A DNA stretch of 64,000 bases from Adonisia turfae CCMR0081 (lineage in GTDB: Bacteria > Cyanobacteriota > Cyanobacteriia > Phormidesmidales > Phormidesmidaceae): contig NZ_QXHD01000004.1 of NCBI RefSeq assembly GCF_011009555.1, forward strand, positions 4,930,854 to 4,994,853, read 5' to 3'. Numbering within the stretch: the first letter of the stretch is position 1; each line of letters opens with the position of its first letter. Of the stretch, positions 8,835-18,398 are shown piece by piece. The notes beneath the pieces are model-generated. The model saw only the letters and a program-made list of their open reading frames with translations, was not told the DNA's origin and did no database searches. Both the position numbers and the translations under genes were made by a program.

Positions 8835-11252
8835 TTAACCTAATAGTTTTTCTACTCGGTTAACCTGTTTTTGGGCATGAATATCAGAGTATAAAGCTAG
8901 GGCACGATGCCAGTGCTCATGGGCAGTATCTTTTTGATGAAGGCTCATATAGCTATGTCCTAGTTCCACATGGGCATTGGCTAGGTCGCACTTGGCACCA
9001 ATGCTATGAAATAGGGCAATGGACTGTCTGTGATAGTCCATTGCCCTATCCATATGCTGACGCTGGCGGGCAATGGTGGCTAATCCAGTCAGAGCTTTTG
9101 CTTTTACTTGTAGATAATGGCCAACATCAGCAAATGTGAGGGCCTGCTGATGTAATGTTTCAGCTTGTTCCATATCCCCTAGCTGACCATAGGTTTGCCC
9201 CAAAAGCTGGATAAAATAGGCGAGTCTGCCTGACTTTGGACTGTGATGGGCAAAGGTGCTGAGGCATTGGCTAGCGAGGGTGTGGGCAGCTTTCGTTTGA
9301 TTATGATAGGCCAGGGCCAGGGCCAGGGCAACCATTGCCTTATCTGCCCAAGCCTGATGTGGGGTATCTTGCCCAAGTTCTATAACGGTATTAAAGGCTG
9401 CTTTGGCTTGGTCTAGTTCCCATAGATCCATGGCATACAGTCCCAGGCTCAACCGTGAATCGATGTTTAACATCTGGAGGTAATAGTGGTTGAGGGAATC
9501 TGCTGGATCCGTAATCGCTAGTCGCTGCTGAGTAGTTGAGATCGCACCTTGCTGACATTCAATGGCCTGACTAATTTCCCCCGTAATCCAATAAATATCG
9601 CCCAGAATATTACGGAGTTCGCTCACCTGGGGCAATGGGTCAGGTGCCGTTTCCAGATGGGATAACACTTCTAAAATTAATGTGCTGACAGGTTGCAATA
9701 AGCCCATGCGATACAGGCTACTGGCCAGGGGTAAGAACTGTTGCCATTGGTTATGACGGCTCTGCAACAGCACCTGTGCTGCTGCCTGATATTCATCGAT
9801 CGCAACATAGTGATAGTAGGCTTCCAATGCTTTCTGAGCATCTAGCAGTTCTGTTAGTTTCTCTATGCTATTAGTCCAATACTGGGCAGCTACCTGATTA
9901 GCCTGATACCAGAGGTCGCTTTGTCGTAGCCGTTCAATCGCGACAGCACGAATGACTGGATGCAGCCAATATTGGCCATTTTCCATCTCAATCAGTGAGC
10001 GGTTGCGAAGAGATGAAATCGCCCGCTGACCGTCGGTACTGTTACATTGAGCCAGAACAGCAGGCAGCGATAGTGTAGCAATGGTTTGATAGCGATAACA
10101 GCTCAGACGACACAAGAGTTGATACGCTATGAGGTCGAGGCACTGGAGTCGATTGATTTGGCTGATGACCAGGTTATTTAAATCAATCTCTGCTAACGGG
10201 TCTGCGCCGTAAGCTTGCCAATAGGCCTCTAGGTCACCATTGAAATCAGTTTGTACTGTACTACATAAAATCTCCATTGCCTTGGCGTTACCACCATAGG
10301 CACGGTGTAACCTCTGCAAAATCTTGTCAACCTCAGGTAGGCGCAATTGATGATAGGTAAAACACTGTTGCCAATCTGTAAAGGTGAGACGAGGTAGGCG
10401 ATAATGATACGCTCGGATGCCTGGCTCACAGAGACGATCGCGGCTAGTTATTAAGGTTGTTGCATTAATGGAAAAATCCGCTAACAACTTTAGGAGTTCT
10501 GCATAACAACGAGCCTCAATAACAAATTGTCCATCACCATCTAGAGCGGGCTCAAGGTTGTCAATGAGAATACCAACGCGTTTTTGTTTTAGATGACGTT
10601 TTAATCGACTCAGGCTAATACTCAAGTCCTGACCGGGTTCATCATTGAGATCCTGACGCAGCCACTCGTCGAGAATATTTTTAACCGCAGTTAAGCTGGA
10701 GGTTTCCTGCGCAATACGCCACTCTAGCACTACATCGAATGTCATTTGCCGTAAATAATGCTGGGCGAGGGTGGTTTTGCCTAGCCCGCCCTCACCTTGA
10801 ATAACGATGATTTTGTGCCCTTGATGACTAATGGTATTGATTGTTTCAAGCGCTGCGCTCCGACCAATAAAATGTGGATCTAAAATTGGCGATTCGCTGT
10901 TTGGGATCGTTTTTTGAGTGGATTGCGAGGTATGCGATGCACTAACGCGGGGCCAGGCTTCCTCAGCAACGTGCACCATTTTGCGTTTGGCACGTTTCAG
11001 CCAGTAGACCAGCCGTGAACGGTAATTACCCTTAGTAATGCGCTCCCCTAATACATCGGAAAGCAAGCGCCATAACTGAGACGCGACATCTTTTACATGA
11101 CCTTCACTATAGCCAGCAATGGTTGCGATCGCACGGTAGGTTTTGCCTCCCCATACCTGCTTCAATATGCAGCATTGCAGGTCACTGAGGTGTTGTCCTG
11201 TTTTCTCATAGAGTAGATAATCCGTAAATTCGATAGCAGTATCGACACCCAT
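8835..11252 (-). CDS. STAND signalling ATPase: N-terminal HTH, NB-ARC ATPase, TPR repeats
   Basis: 805 residues. Residues 1-95 form a helical DNA-binding-like domain (YRAIATIAGYSEGHVKDVASQLW) of the type found at the N-terminus of cyanobacterial NB-ARC and WD40/TPR proteins (the vMAP-type N-domain). Residues about 125-400 are an NB-ARC module: IGRSAALETI, Walker A GEGGLGKTT near 155, Walker B VGILIDNLEP near 225, TLITSRDR sensor near 270. Winged-helix and alpha-solenoid regions follow, with TPR-like units from about 500 to 800. STAND proteins act as ligand-triggered switches in regulation or phage defence. No effector such as TIR or nuclease is visible, so signal and output are unknown. Confidence 0.87.
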   Translation of the reverse strand: MGVDTAIEFTDYLLYEKTGQHLSDLQCCILKQVWGGKTYRAIATIAGYSEGHVKDVASQLWRLLSDVLGERITKGNYRSRLVYWLKRAKRKMVHVAEEAWPRVSASHTSQSTQKTIPNSESPILDPHFIGRSAALETINTISHQGHKIIVIQGEGGLGKTTLAQHYLRQMTFDVVLEWRIAQETSSLTAVKNILDEWLRQDLNDEPGQDLSISLSRLKRHLKQKRVGILIDNLEPALDGDGQFVIEARCYAELLKLLADFSINATTLITSRDRLCEPGIRAYHYRLPRLTFTDWQQCFTYHQLRLPEVDKILQRLHRAYGGNAKAMEILCSTVQTDFNGDLEAYWQAYGADPLAEIDLNNLVISQINRLQCLDLIAYQLLCRLSCYRYQTIATLSLPAVLAQCNSTDGQRAISSLRNRSLIEMENGQYWLHPVIRAVAIERLRQSDLWYQANQVAAQYWTNSIEKLTELLDAQKALEAYYHYVAIDEYQAAAQVLLQSRHNQWQQFLPLASSLYRMGLLQPVSTLILEVLSHLETAPDPLPQVSELRNILGDIYWITGEISQAIECQQGAISTTQQRLAITDPADSLNHYYLQMLNIDSRLSLGLYAMDLWELDQAKAAFNTVIELGQDTPHQAWADKAMVALALALAYHNQTKAAHTLASQCLSTFAHHSPKSGRLAYFIQLLGQTYGQLGDMEQAETLHQQALTFADVGHYLQVKAKALTGLATIARQRQHMDRAMDYHRQSIALFHSIGAKCDLANAHVELGHSYMSLHQKDTAHEHWHRALALYSDIHAQKQVNRVEKLLG

Positions 11253-11687
11253 CGGCCACAGTCAATGGAAAACCATTGATAGACTACCGTTATCTTCCAA
11301 GCCATTGCGCATAGGATATTCCGACTTTTTCAGACCTTTAAATTCAAACTCTTACCTACAATCTCAGACAAAGAACCCTATAGGGTGTAAACAAGCAAGG
11401 GGGTACACTGGTCTGACCTGTCTTTTAATCAAAGGATTTTGATGCACTTTCTGTAGTCTGCTGTTCATAGATTATAGAGACGTCTAAATTTCAATGATTT
11501 AGGGCATCCTTGAATCATGTCACCGTTCTTAGTTAAGGAGCGTTGTGTGGATGATTGTATGAAAGTCAATGGTTTCGTAAGAGCCAATATTTTAATTTTT
11601 CCTTGAACTTGACTATATCGGTTGCGTGACAGCACAGACAGGCCATTCACGTTTAAGGCATATTTGGAGCAATACGTATCTGCAATT
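11253..11687. other. Intergenic region between divergent STAND ATPase and uppS
   Basis: 435 bp that must carry both promoters. Several short frames cover it but none has recognisable protein sequence. I see no strong hairpin. Confidence 0.35.
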
Positions 11688-12464
11688 ATGACGATCCAAA
11701 CTCTGAAAACTCTACCGTCTGACCTTGACCCTCGCGGTCTACCTAACCACGTTGCTGTGATTATGGATGGCAATGGCCGCTGGGCTCAGAGCCAAGGTTT
11801 ACCCCGGATTGAAGGCCATCGTCGAGGGGCCATTGTGCTCAAAGATTTGCTGCGCTGCTGTAAGGATTGGGGGATTGGAGCTCTAACTGCCTATGCCTTC
11901 TCGACTGAGAATTGGCGACGTCCCCACGAAGAAGTCGATTTTCTGATGGTTCTGTTTGAGCGCTTGCTACGCAAAGAGTTAGCGGAAATGCATGCAGAGG
12001 GGGTACGTATTCGTTTTATTGGTGATCTAGACGGTTTACATACATCCCTGCGTCGTGAAATGGAACGCTCTATGGAGCAAACCAAACATAACGATGCTGT
12101 GGAGTTTAATGTTGCTATCAATTACGGTAGCCGCCATGAAATTACTCAGGCCTGTCGCTCGGTTGCTGAACGTGTTGAGCAGGGTGAGCTGTCTGCTGAT
12201 GCGATTACTGAAGAGCTGTTGGAACGTCATCTCTATACTTCTGGCTGTAGCGATCCAGATCTGTTAATTCGCACCAGTGGCGAGCAGCGGCTCAGCAATT
12301 TTTTACTATGGCAAATGGCCTACGCCGAGATGTACTTTACTAATGTATTTTGGCCCCAGTTTGACCGCCAACAGTTTCACCAGGCACTGCTAGCCTTCCA
12401 AAATCGCGATCGCCGATTTGGAGCCCTGTCAGAACCCGTAAAAGCTAAGGCCCTGACCGCCTAG
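11688..12464 (+). CDS. uppS: Isoprenyl transferase (cis-prenyl, UppS family)
   Basis: Start at the ATG at 11688 ([19 protein letters not shown]); the frame extends upstream without support. 258 residues. All cis-prenyltransferase motifs are seen: [14 protein letters not shown] with the catalytic Asp, [32 protein letters not shown], and the C-terminal [19 protein letters not shown] with YAEMYF. It condenses isopentenyl diphosphate onto farnesyl diphosphate to give undecaprenyl diphosphate, the carrier lipid for peptidoglycan. uppP, whose product recycles the carrier, is about 31 kb away in the same window. Confidence 0.95.
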   Translation: MTIQTLKTLPSDLDPRGLPNHVAVIMDGNGRWAQSQGLPRIEGHRRGAIVLKDLLRCCKDWGIGALTAYAFSTENWRRPHEEVDFLMVLFERLLRKELAEMHAEGVRIRFIGDLDGLHTSLRREMERSMEQTKHNDAVEFNVAINYGSRHEITQACRSVAERVEQGELSADAITEELLERHLYTSGCSDPDLLIRTSGEQRLSNFLLWQMAYAEMYFTNVFWPQFDRQQFHQALLAFQNRDRRFGALSEPVKAKALTA

Positions 12465-12484
12465 TTTTGGGAGTATTGCGTTCA

Positions 12485-12530
12485 GAGTGTTGAAGTTTGG
12501 TGGGTGGATGTCACTCAAAATTCAACACTC
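12485..12530. terminator. Inverted repeat between convergent uppS and dehydrogenase genes
   Basis: Arms GAGTGTTGAA (12485-12494) and TTCAACACTC (12521-12530) with a 26-nt loop, in the 77-bp gap between two convergent genes. No strong T-run, so termination is inferred from position. Confidence 0.45.
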
Positions 12531-12541
12531 AGCACTCAAAA

Positions 12542-13393
12542 TTATTCATTCACAGCGGCAAACACGGCTGAATAATCTTGGTCAGCTAGTCCTTTGTCTA
12601 CGGCTTGTTGCACCATATGAGCCACACTTTTGGCGACGTCGGCGTTAAAGGTGTCGGCAGCTTGCACAAACAGGTTCATGTCTTTGAGTAGATGCTTGCT
12701 GGGGAAATTGGGATTGGCAAAATTGCGATCGCACATACGTCCTAATTTTTTGTCAAAGGTGGGAGCGTAGAGTGCACTTTGTCGCACGATGGCCATGAAT
12801 TTCTCAACGTCGATGCTTTCTTGCTGGACCAGTCCTAAACTCATGGAGAAGGCAGTGGTCAGGGTGCCAATCAGCTGGTTCATAGCCAGTTTGACACCAC
12901 TGCCTGCACCCACTGGACCCATTAACTGAGGTTCTGGCCCAAAACATGCCAAAATGGGTCGCCATTGAGCAAATTGCTCTGGGGTGGCCCCTACCATCAC
13001 AATTAAAGTGCCTGCTTTGGCTTCGGGGATGCTGCCGAGAACAGGCGCTTCGAAATAATCGCCACCAGCCGCTTGGACGGCTTGGGCAATGGCTTTACTT
13101 TCTTGAGGGGCGATGGTTCCCATTTGTAACACTGTTTTGCCCGTTAGCTCTGCCTTAGCTTCTGGACTTAAGAGTGTGGTCTCGATGGCGGCAGCATTGG
13201 TCAACATCAGGATAATCAGTTGAGAAGCTGCGATCGCACTAGCAGGAGTCTCTGCCTGTTTAACCCCTGTTGCTAACAGCCCCTCTAACTTATGAGCACT
13301 GCGGTTCCACGCATATACTTGATATCCAGCTGATTGGAGCAGCTGTGCCATGGGGGTACCCATCAGCCCTGTACCTAGAAACCCAATGTTCAA
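12542..13393 (-). CDS. NAD(P)-dependent beta-hydroxyacid dehydrogenase family protein
   Basis: 283 residues. N-terminal Rossmann fold with GFLGTGLMGTPMAQ (GxGxxG) and AWNRS; then LMLTNAAAIE, VLQMGTIAPQES, EAPVLGSIPEAKAGTL (substrate loop) and GAGSGVKLAMNQL with the catalytic Lys near residue 170. This is the 3-hydroxyisobutyrate/glyoxylate-succinic semialdehyde reductase superfamily. In cyanobacteria such enzymes may act on succinic semialdehyde or glyoxylate; the substrate here is not determined by the sequence. Confidence 0.88.
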   Translation of the reverse strand: MNIGFLGTGLMGTPMAQLLQSAGYQVYAWNRSAHKLEGLLATGVKQAETPASAIAASQLIILMLTNAAAIETTLLSPEAKAELTGKTVLQMGTIAPQESKAIAQAVQAAGGDYFEAPVLGSIPEAKAGTLIVMVGATPEQFAQWRPILACFGPEPQLMGPVGAGSGVKLAMNQLIGTLTTAFSMSLGLVQQESIDVEKFMAIVRQSALYAPTFDKKLGRMCDRNFANPNFPSKHLLKDMNLFVQAADTFNADVAKSVAHMVQQAVDKGLADQDYSAVFAAVNE

Positions 13394-13573
13394 TTTAATT
13401 TCCTCTATGTCAGTATGTTTGAATTCCAGCTGTCCTGGGGTAACCCTAGTAACCTGTAAAACTAAGAAGCGATAATATTGCTGCTTGTCCTGTGGAAGTT
13501 GGCTAATGTCTTTTCACTGGAAATCGGGAGACGCATAAAGCCAAAGGGGCCTTCGTCGCAACCCAATCACTGT

Positions 13574-14053
13574 ATGTATAAATCTTATATGTCCACTTTT
13601 TATTGTTCTCGTATCGTAGGTCGCTTAGTTTTATCGTTAAGTGTTTCGGCGGCCCTAATTTTGACTAGCTGTACTCCTCGTGAAGACTGTTCCTTAATTA
13701 ATGGAGCGCTAGCAGAGGGCAACTTACGTATTCAAGAAATCAATGAAGGCAATCTGGGTGGCTCGGACTACAACCAGGGCATTGAGCGTCAGATTGGCCG
13801 CATTTACTATGATGTGTCCCAGGTACTTGATAGTCTGCTGATCTCAAATCGCAAGTTGCAAACGATTCAGTTCCAGCTTGTTGAGGTATATCAGCAAGCT
13901 TCGGACTATCGCTATCAAGCGGCGGAGTTGATAGCTAGCAACCCTGACCCTAACGATCAGATTAAAACCGATGTGCGTACACTACAGCTAGATTCTGAAG
14001 CGCAGGTGGGGGCAGTGACGGAAAATCTACGTAAACAATGCCCGCTCCGTTAG
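13574..14053 (+). CDS. Putative lipoprotein of unknown function
   Basis: Start set at the ATG at 13574, giving an N-terminal signal with a lipobox (AALILTSC, Cys near residue 33); the frame opens earlier at 13478, which would bury the signal. 159 residues. After the lipidated Cys the protein is helical and polar (CSLINGALAEGNLRIQEIN, then Gln/Leu-rich helices), likely periplasmic and membrane-tethered. I do not recognise a family. Confidence 0.7.
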   Translation: MYKSYMSTFYCSRIVGRLVLSLSVSAALILTSCTPREDCSLINGALAEGNLRIQEINEGNLGGSDYNQGIERQIGRIYYDVSQVLDSLLISNRKLQTIQFQLVEVYQQASDYRYQAAELIASNPDPNDQIKTDVRTLQLDSEAQVGAVTENLRKQCPLR

Positions 14054-14070
14054 TAAAACTGTAGAGCGGG
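14041..14070 (+). terminator. Hairpin overlapping the lipoprotein stop codon
   Basis: Arms CCCGCTC and GAGCGGG, with the TAG stop inside the loop. No T-run follows. It probably marks the 3' end of the lipoprotein mRNA. Confidence 0.4.
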
Positions 14071-14116
14071 CAGCGAGTCAAATAATTTGTGACTGATTGT
14101 TTTGGCTATTTATTCG

Positions 14117-14764
14117 TTATTTAGCTGCGGTGGCTAGGAACTGAATATTGGAGAAGTTGAACTCCATGTCGCCCTCATCATCAGATGAGATCGCACGACG
14201 AGTCAAGATAAAGTAATCACCTACTTTGTCGTACTCGTCGGTAAATTCGCTACGCCCTTTTTTCTGCTCTCCAGTTTTTGGGTCGTGGTATACCGAATCA
14301 TAGGTATGGGATAAGTAGCCGGCACCAGTGTCGTGAGTGCTAAAGGTGTTAATAGTAACGACTACGCCGTGAATGTGGCGATGAACTAGCACCACCTCAT
14401 TATCAAGAACCTTGTACTTATCACCAGTGGATTTTCCTTCGACCAGGATCTCCACAGCTCCACGCTCATCAGTGTCACCCATGGCAAATGTATTTTTTCC
14501 ATGGGTATCTTCAAACTCACGGCGTACTCGATGAATGGCAACCTCCCAGAGTTGCCCTTTAACCAGCTTCAGCGCTGCCTCATCCTCAATATCAAAAACC
14601 TCAGCTGACAGGTCGGGATTAACTCGAGCTTTCCCAATATAGGTTTGCTCACCATGCTTAAATTCGACATCTGTAGTGTAGCCAGGGAAGTTTCCATCCC
14701 AGGTGTAGCGGTTTTCGTAGGCGGCACGCATGATATCGCGCGCAGAAAGCTGTACAGCAGTCAT
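14117..14764 (-). CDS. DUF3386 protein
   Basis: Start at the ATG at 14764 (MTAVQLSARD); a GTG two codons earlier is possible. 215 residues, no signal peptide or membrane segment. It matches the cyanobacterial DUF3386 family, from stretches such as AAYENRYTWD, FPGYTTDVEF and the YDKVGDYFILTRR ending. Function unknown; I infer a soluble beta-rich protein. Confidence 0.83.
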   Translation of the reverse strand: MTAVQLSARDIMRAAYENRYTWDGNFPGYTTDVEFKHGEQTYIGKARVNPDLSAEVFDIEDEAALKLVKGQLWEVAIHRVRREFEDTHGKNTFAMGDTDERGAVEILVEGKSTGDKYKVLDNEVVLVHRHIHGVVVTINTFSTHDTGAGYLSHTYDSVYHDPKTGEQKKGRSEFTDEYDKVGDYFILTRRAISSDDEGDMEFNFSNIQFLATAAK

Positions 14765-14896
14765 GGGCACTTATTGGATTACATCTACCCTTTACTTTAG
14801 TCAGTTTTTTATCCCTTGAGCAGATAGATATATATCGGCTGTCAATTGAAGTGATTCTGCCGATGGGAATCATCGTCACAACATATACTCAAAAGA

Positions 14897-15532
14897 TTAC
14901 TCGTGCACATTACCCCAAAGCTCTCCTAAACGCTGATCACGACCACAACCAAAGCGATATAACCGATAGCGAGCTGGATGAGTCTGATAATAATTCTGGT
15001 GGTAATCTTCTGCCGGATAAAACGTGTCTGCTGGTAGCAAGTCAGTGGCAATGGGTTGATCAAATAAATGACTCACTACTTCTTTTGACGTTTCAGCAAG
15101 CTGACGCTGAATTTCATTTTTATAAAAGATGATCGATCGATATTGGCTACCTTTGTCGCAAAACTGCCCTTGGCTATCCAGGGGATCTACATTTCGCCAA
15201 AAGGTATCTAAAAGTGTTTCATAGCTGATGATGTCGGGGTCATACTGAATCTGTACAACCTCTGCATGGCCTGTTGCCCCTGAGGAGACCTGACGATAGC
15301 TAGGGTTTTCAACTGTGCCTCCCATGTAGCCTGAGGTGGTATCTGTTACCCCTTGTAGCTCATCAAAGGGATGCTCCATACACCAAAAACAGCCCCCTGC
15401 AAATGTTGCCTGGGCCGTTTCTGCTACGGCTGTAGAGGCTCCTAGACACCATATGCACCCTATTAGCACACTCAGAAATCCTTGTTGTAGCAACCGTCTC
15501 AACGGCCATTTCTTGAAAATGCTGTGCATCAT
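14897..15532 (-). CDS. msrA: Peptide-methionine (S)-S-oxide reductase, exported form
   Basis: Start set at the ATG pair at 15532/15529 because this yields a signal peptide (HSIFKKWPLRRLLQQ, hydrophobic core, ASTAVA-ET); the frame opens at 15622. About 211 residues. The catalytic motif AGGCFWCMEHPF is near residue 45, followed by GYMGG, GHAEVVQIQYDP, DQGxQYRS-type DKGSQYRSIIFY and AEDYHQNYY. It reduces S-methionine sulfoxide in oxidised proteins. The signal peptide places it in the periplasm or thylakoid lumen, unlike the usual cytosolic MsrA. Confidence 0.92.
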   Translation of the reverse strand: MMHSIFKKWPLRRLLQQGFLSVLIGCIWCLGASTAVAETAQATFAGGCFWCMEHPFDELQGVTDTTSGYMGGTVENPSYRQVSSGATGHAEVVQIQYDPDIISYETLLDTFWRNVDPLDSQGQFCDKGSQYRSIIFYKNEIQRQLAETSKEVVSHLFDQPIATDLLPADTFYPAEDYHQNYYQTHPARYRLYRFGCGRDQRLGELWGNVHE

Positions 15533-15731
15533 TAAAGTGTACCTCTGCCAGTGATTAGATGCTGGGAATAACAATGGCTCCCAGCATAAATGACAATGAA
15601 GCCAGTAGCCAATAGTCAACATACCGTTTGCTCATAAGTCTGATTTTTTAGCCCATCATGTCCAGTTTCTATTGCCTCTGTCTAGCCGACATTGATTGTC
15701 GCAGGTTGGTGAGACCTTTCAAATATAGACC

Positions 15732-18398
15732 CTAGGGTTCAATGCCTGCCTCATCATTCCCCAAGACGCTGTTTTCATCCGGTAATGTTGCTGAGTTGGC
15801 CATGATCACGCCGGGTGTCATGAGGGTCGTGAGCTGAATAATAGAGAGCTGATTCAATTCAGAGTTTGGATGCCTGCGTCTAAAGTCTAAGATTTGAGAG
15901 GTCATTGCCAGCTGATCTGTCCCTTTGATGCCCCAGCGTTGAGGTAGTTGCGGGCTGATTGTGTTGCCTGCTCTACTCCACTGCTGGGTGGATAGCGGTG
16001 TCATGATTCCGGGTGCGGTGCGACTCTGCCAGGTCATTGTTAACTGGTGGCGTACCAAGGAAGCCGTCATACCTGCCATTACTGCTAGTGGTAATAGAAC
16101 AGCTACACTGCGATTTCGCCATTGCTGATAAATGGCAGTACGTTTACTCAGTTGTATAAATTTTTGAGCCAATGTAGAAAGCTCTTGCCCATGTACCAAC
16201 AAGAACTGACTAATATCGTTTAAGTACTTTTGCCCTAATAGATAGTCAGAGCATTTTAATTCCCCACGGGAGTGCCATATCCATGCACGGGTTTCAAGGT
16301 CCCGCTGCTGACGTAACGCAGGACGATCAGCCTGTAGCCACTGTCGTAGTAGATGCCAGTCTGATACCAAAGATTTATGGGCTAGTTCAATCCTTTCGTC
16401 GGATGTTATTCCCTGTTCACACCAGTGAGCGATGATGCTCATGTCTGAGCGGTTGGAATGATGATTAGCTTGCCAAGCTGCTGTTGCAATGGTCTGACCG
16501 TTTGTTTGTGCTGCTAAGTGTGGTTTATCTGAGACTACGAGCCGGGCAGCTACTAACTTCTGCAACATTCGCTCAACCATCACTGCGGAAAATTGTGGAT
16601 TGATCAGCTCAGATTTGCGAACGGAACGACCCTGATCCAGGCGACCGTCCCCTAAATCACATAGAGCAATAAAAATACGTTTTGCGATCGCTTGTTCATT
16701 TGCTGGTAAGGATTCATAAAAAGTTGTTGCTCTGTTCGTGAGCATTTGCGATAAACGCCCTAACTTCATATAGCTATCTACTGAGAGACAAGGACCGCCT
16801 TTGCTATAGGACATAGGGGTCCGATGTTGCCAAAGCTCATATAGAATACTTTGTAGCAAGGCTAGTTCACCGGGAGCTCCAGTGAGATCTAACGTTAAAT
16901 GATGTACTAAATGAGGGTCTATTTTGAGCCCCAGCTTCTCAGCAGGTTTCTCAATCACACTTCGGATTGCTTGGTAATTCATCGGCTTGATGACAACCTG
17001 ATTATTTTCGATTAGCGAAAACATCTCGCTATGGCATGTCAGATGGTCGAGAGCATCTGAACGGATGCCAATAACAACGCCTAAGGCTATGGATGAACAA
17101 CGCAATGCGGTGACTAAAACTTCCATAACCTGAGCACGTTCTTGTTGAACTAGGGGATCAGTCGTTGGCATTAATAGCTCTTCAAACTGATCAATAACGA
17201 GCCATAACTTAGTGCCAGTAGGTTGTTTTAGTAATGCAGCAGTAGCTAAGTTAATCAGACCACTGGATTCATGACGCAGAAGTTCTTCTGCTTGCCATAA
17301 TTGTTTGGCCACATCTATTTCCCGACTGCCGAGTGTGAATGCGGTTGCTAAAGTTTTCAATGGCGTTGTCCCAAGATTGACATAGCGTATAAGCCAATTC
17401 TCGCTGCCCAAAATATCATTACCTGCTGACAATCTGGGAATTAGTCCTGCTCGCAGGAGTGATGTTTTTCCACTACCTGATGCTCCTACTACGGCACAGA
17501 CATTGGTTTGTTGGAGTGACTGAAGAAGTTCTTGTATCAACTCGTCGCGACCAAAATAATACTCAGCATGTTTCTCTTCAAAGGGATGTGGGCCTCGATA
17601 GGGACAAAAGTTAAAACTATACTGTTTGAGGCGAGAGATAATTGAGATGTTCTCTGATGTAGATGTTGAGAGCTCTGTGTGTTGGGTAATAACAATTTCA
17701 CTGCCTCCCTGTTCAAAGAGGGGTTGTTGCAGCTCGCCACTTAGTTGATTAGTGATAGATGCAACTAAGTCAGTACTTGTGACCCGACCACTATTAGAAT
17801 TTTGAGGCCGTAGGCTAGAGATAACTGCCTGGGTGAGCACACTATAATCGCTACTTAATGACTCATAAGCTTCCTCATACTCACGGGATGCTGCTATAAA
17901 GAGGTAACTCTGACCATCACAGCCTTGCCATGCTTCGTCTTTTAGTGAAAGAAACTCACCACTATGACAACAATCTAAAATAATGATGATTTGTCTGATA
18001 GGACTATGTTTAATAAGTCGGCGCAGCCAGGACAATGATATGCCACTATTATTTGAATTGTTTGGCTGAGTTTCACTAGTGGCTAGATATCCCTCTCGTA
18101 TGCCTATTTCACGCTGAAGCCCATGGCCTGAAAAATAAAAAAAGACAGCTTCGGGAATATGGTTGCCTTTGGGCAGTAGAAGTCTAACTAAGCTATTTTC
18201 TAATTGTTGTGTAGATACTAATGTTTGTTGGCCTACTTTGGGACGCTGATTTTGTATGATTTCCGGTAACCTACGTACACGGAAATTACCATGATTCTCC
18301 AACAAGTTAGCGATGCCTTCTGCATCTTTAGCTGCTGCTGTAAGCCTAGGTAATGTCTGGTATTGATTAATGCCGACAATAAGTGCGTCCCGTGACAT
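15732..18398 (-). CDS. Caspase-like protease fused to STAND ATPase and a membrane helix
   Basis: 888 residues. Residues 1-240: peptidase C14 fold; catalytic His in FFYFSGHGLQ near residue 92 and catalytic Cys in IIILDCCHSGEF near residue 142, both intact. Residues about 265-700: novel STAND NTPase 1-type domain, opening with CPYRGPHPFEEKHAEYYFGR, Walker A VGASGSGKTSLLRAG near 305 and Walker B LWLVIDQFEELL near 395. A hydrophobic helix lies near 765-785 (SVAVLLPLAVMAGMTASLV) and a 100-residue tail follows. Homologues often continue into WD40 repeats; here there are none. Probably a sensor that activates the protease, perhaps causing cell death under phage attack or stress. Confidence 0.9.
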   Translation of the reverse strand: MSRDALIVGINQYQTLPRLTAAAKDAEGIANLLENHGNFRVRRLPEIIQNQRPKVGQQTLVSTQQLENSLVRLLLPKGNHIPEAVFFYFSGHGLQREIGIREGYLATSETQPNNSNNSGISLSWLRRLIKHSPIRQIIIILDCCHSGEFLSLKDEAWQGCDGQSYLFIAASREYEEAYESLSSDYSVLTQAVISSLRPQNSNSGRVTSTDLVASITNQLSGELQQPLFEQGGSEIVITQHTELSTSTSENISIISRLKQYSFNFCPYRGPHPFEEKHAEYYFGRDELIQELLQSLQQTNVCAVVGASGSGKTSLLRAGLIPRLSAGNDILGSENWLIRYVNLGTTPLKTLATAFTLGSREIDVAKQLWQAEELLRHESSGLINLATAALLKQPTGTKLWLVIDQFEELLMPTTDPLVQQERAQVMEVLVTALRCSSIALGVVIGIRSDALDHLTCHSEMFSLIENNQVVIKPMNYQAIRSVIEKPAEKLGLKIDPHLVHHLTLDLTGAPGELALLQSILYELWQHRTPMSYSKGGPCLSVDSYMKLGRLSQMLTNRATTFYESLPANEQAIAKRIFIALCDLGDGRLDQGRSVRKSELINPQFSAVMVERMLQKLVAARLVVSDKPHLAAQTNGQTIATAAWQANHHSNRSDMSIIAHWCEQGITSDERIELAHKSLVSDWHLLRQWLQADRPALRQQRDLETRAWIWHSRGELKCSDYLLGQKYLNDISQFLLVHGQELSTLAQKFIQLSKRTAIYQQWRNRSVAVLLPLAVMAGMTASLVRHQLTMTWQSRTAPGIMTPLSTQQWSRAGNTISPQLPQRWGIKGTDQLAMTSQILDFRRRHPNSELNQLSIIQLTTLMTPGVIMANSATLPDENSVLGNDEAGIEP

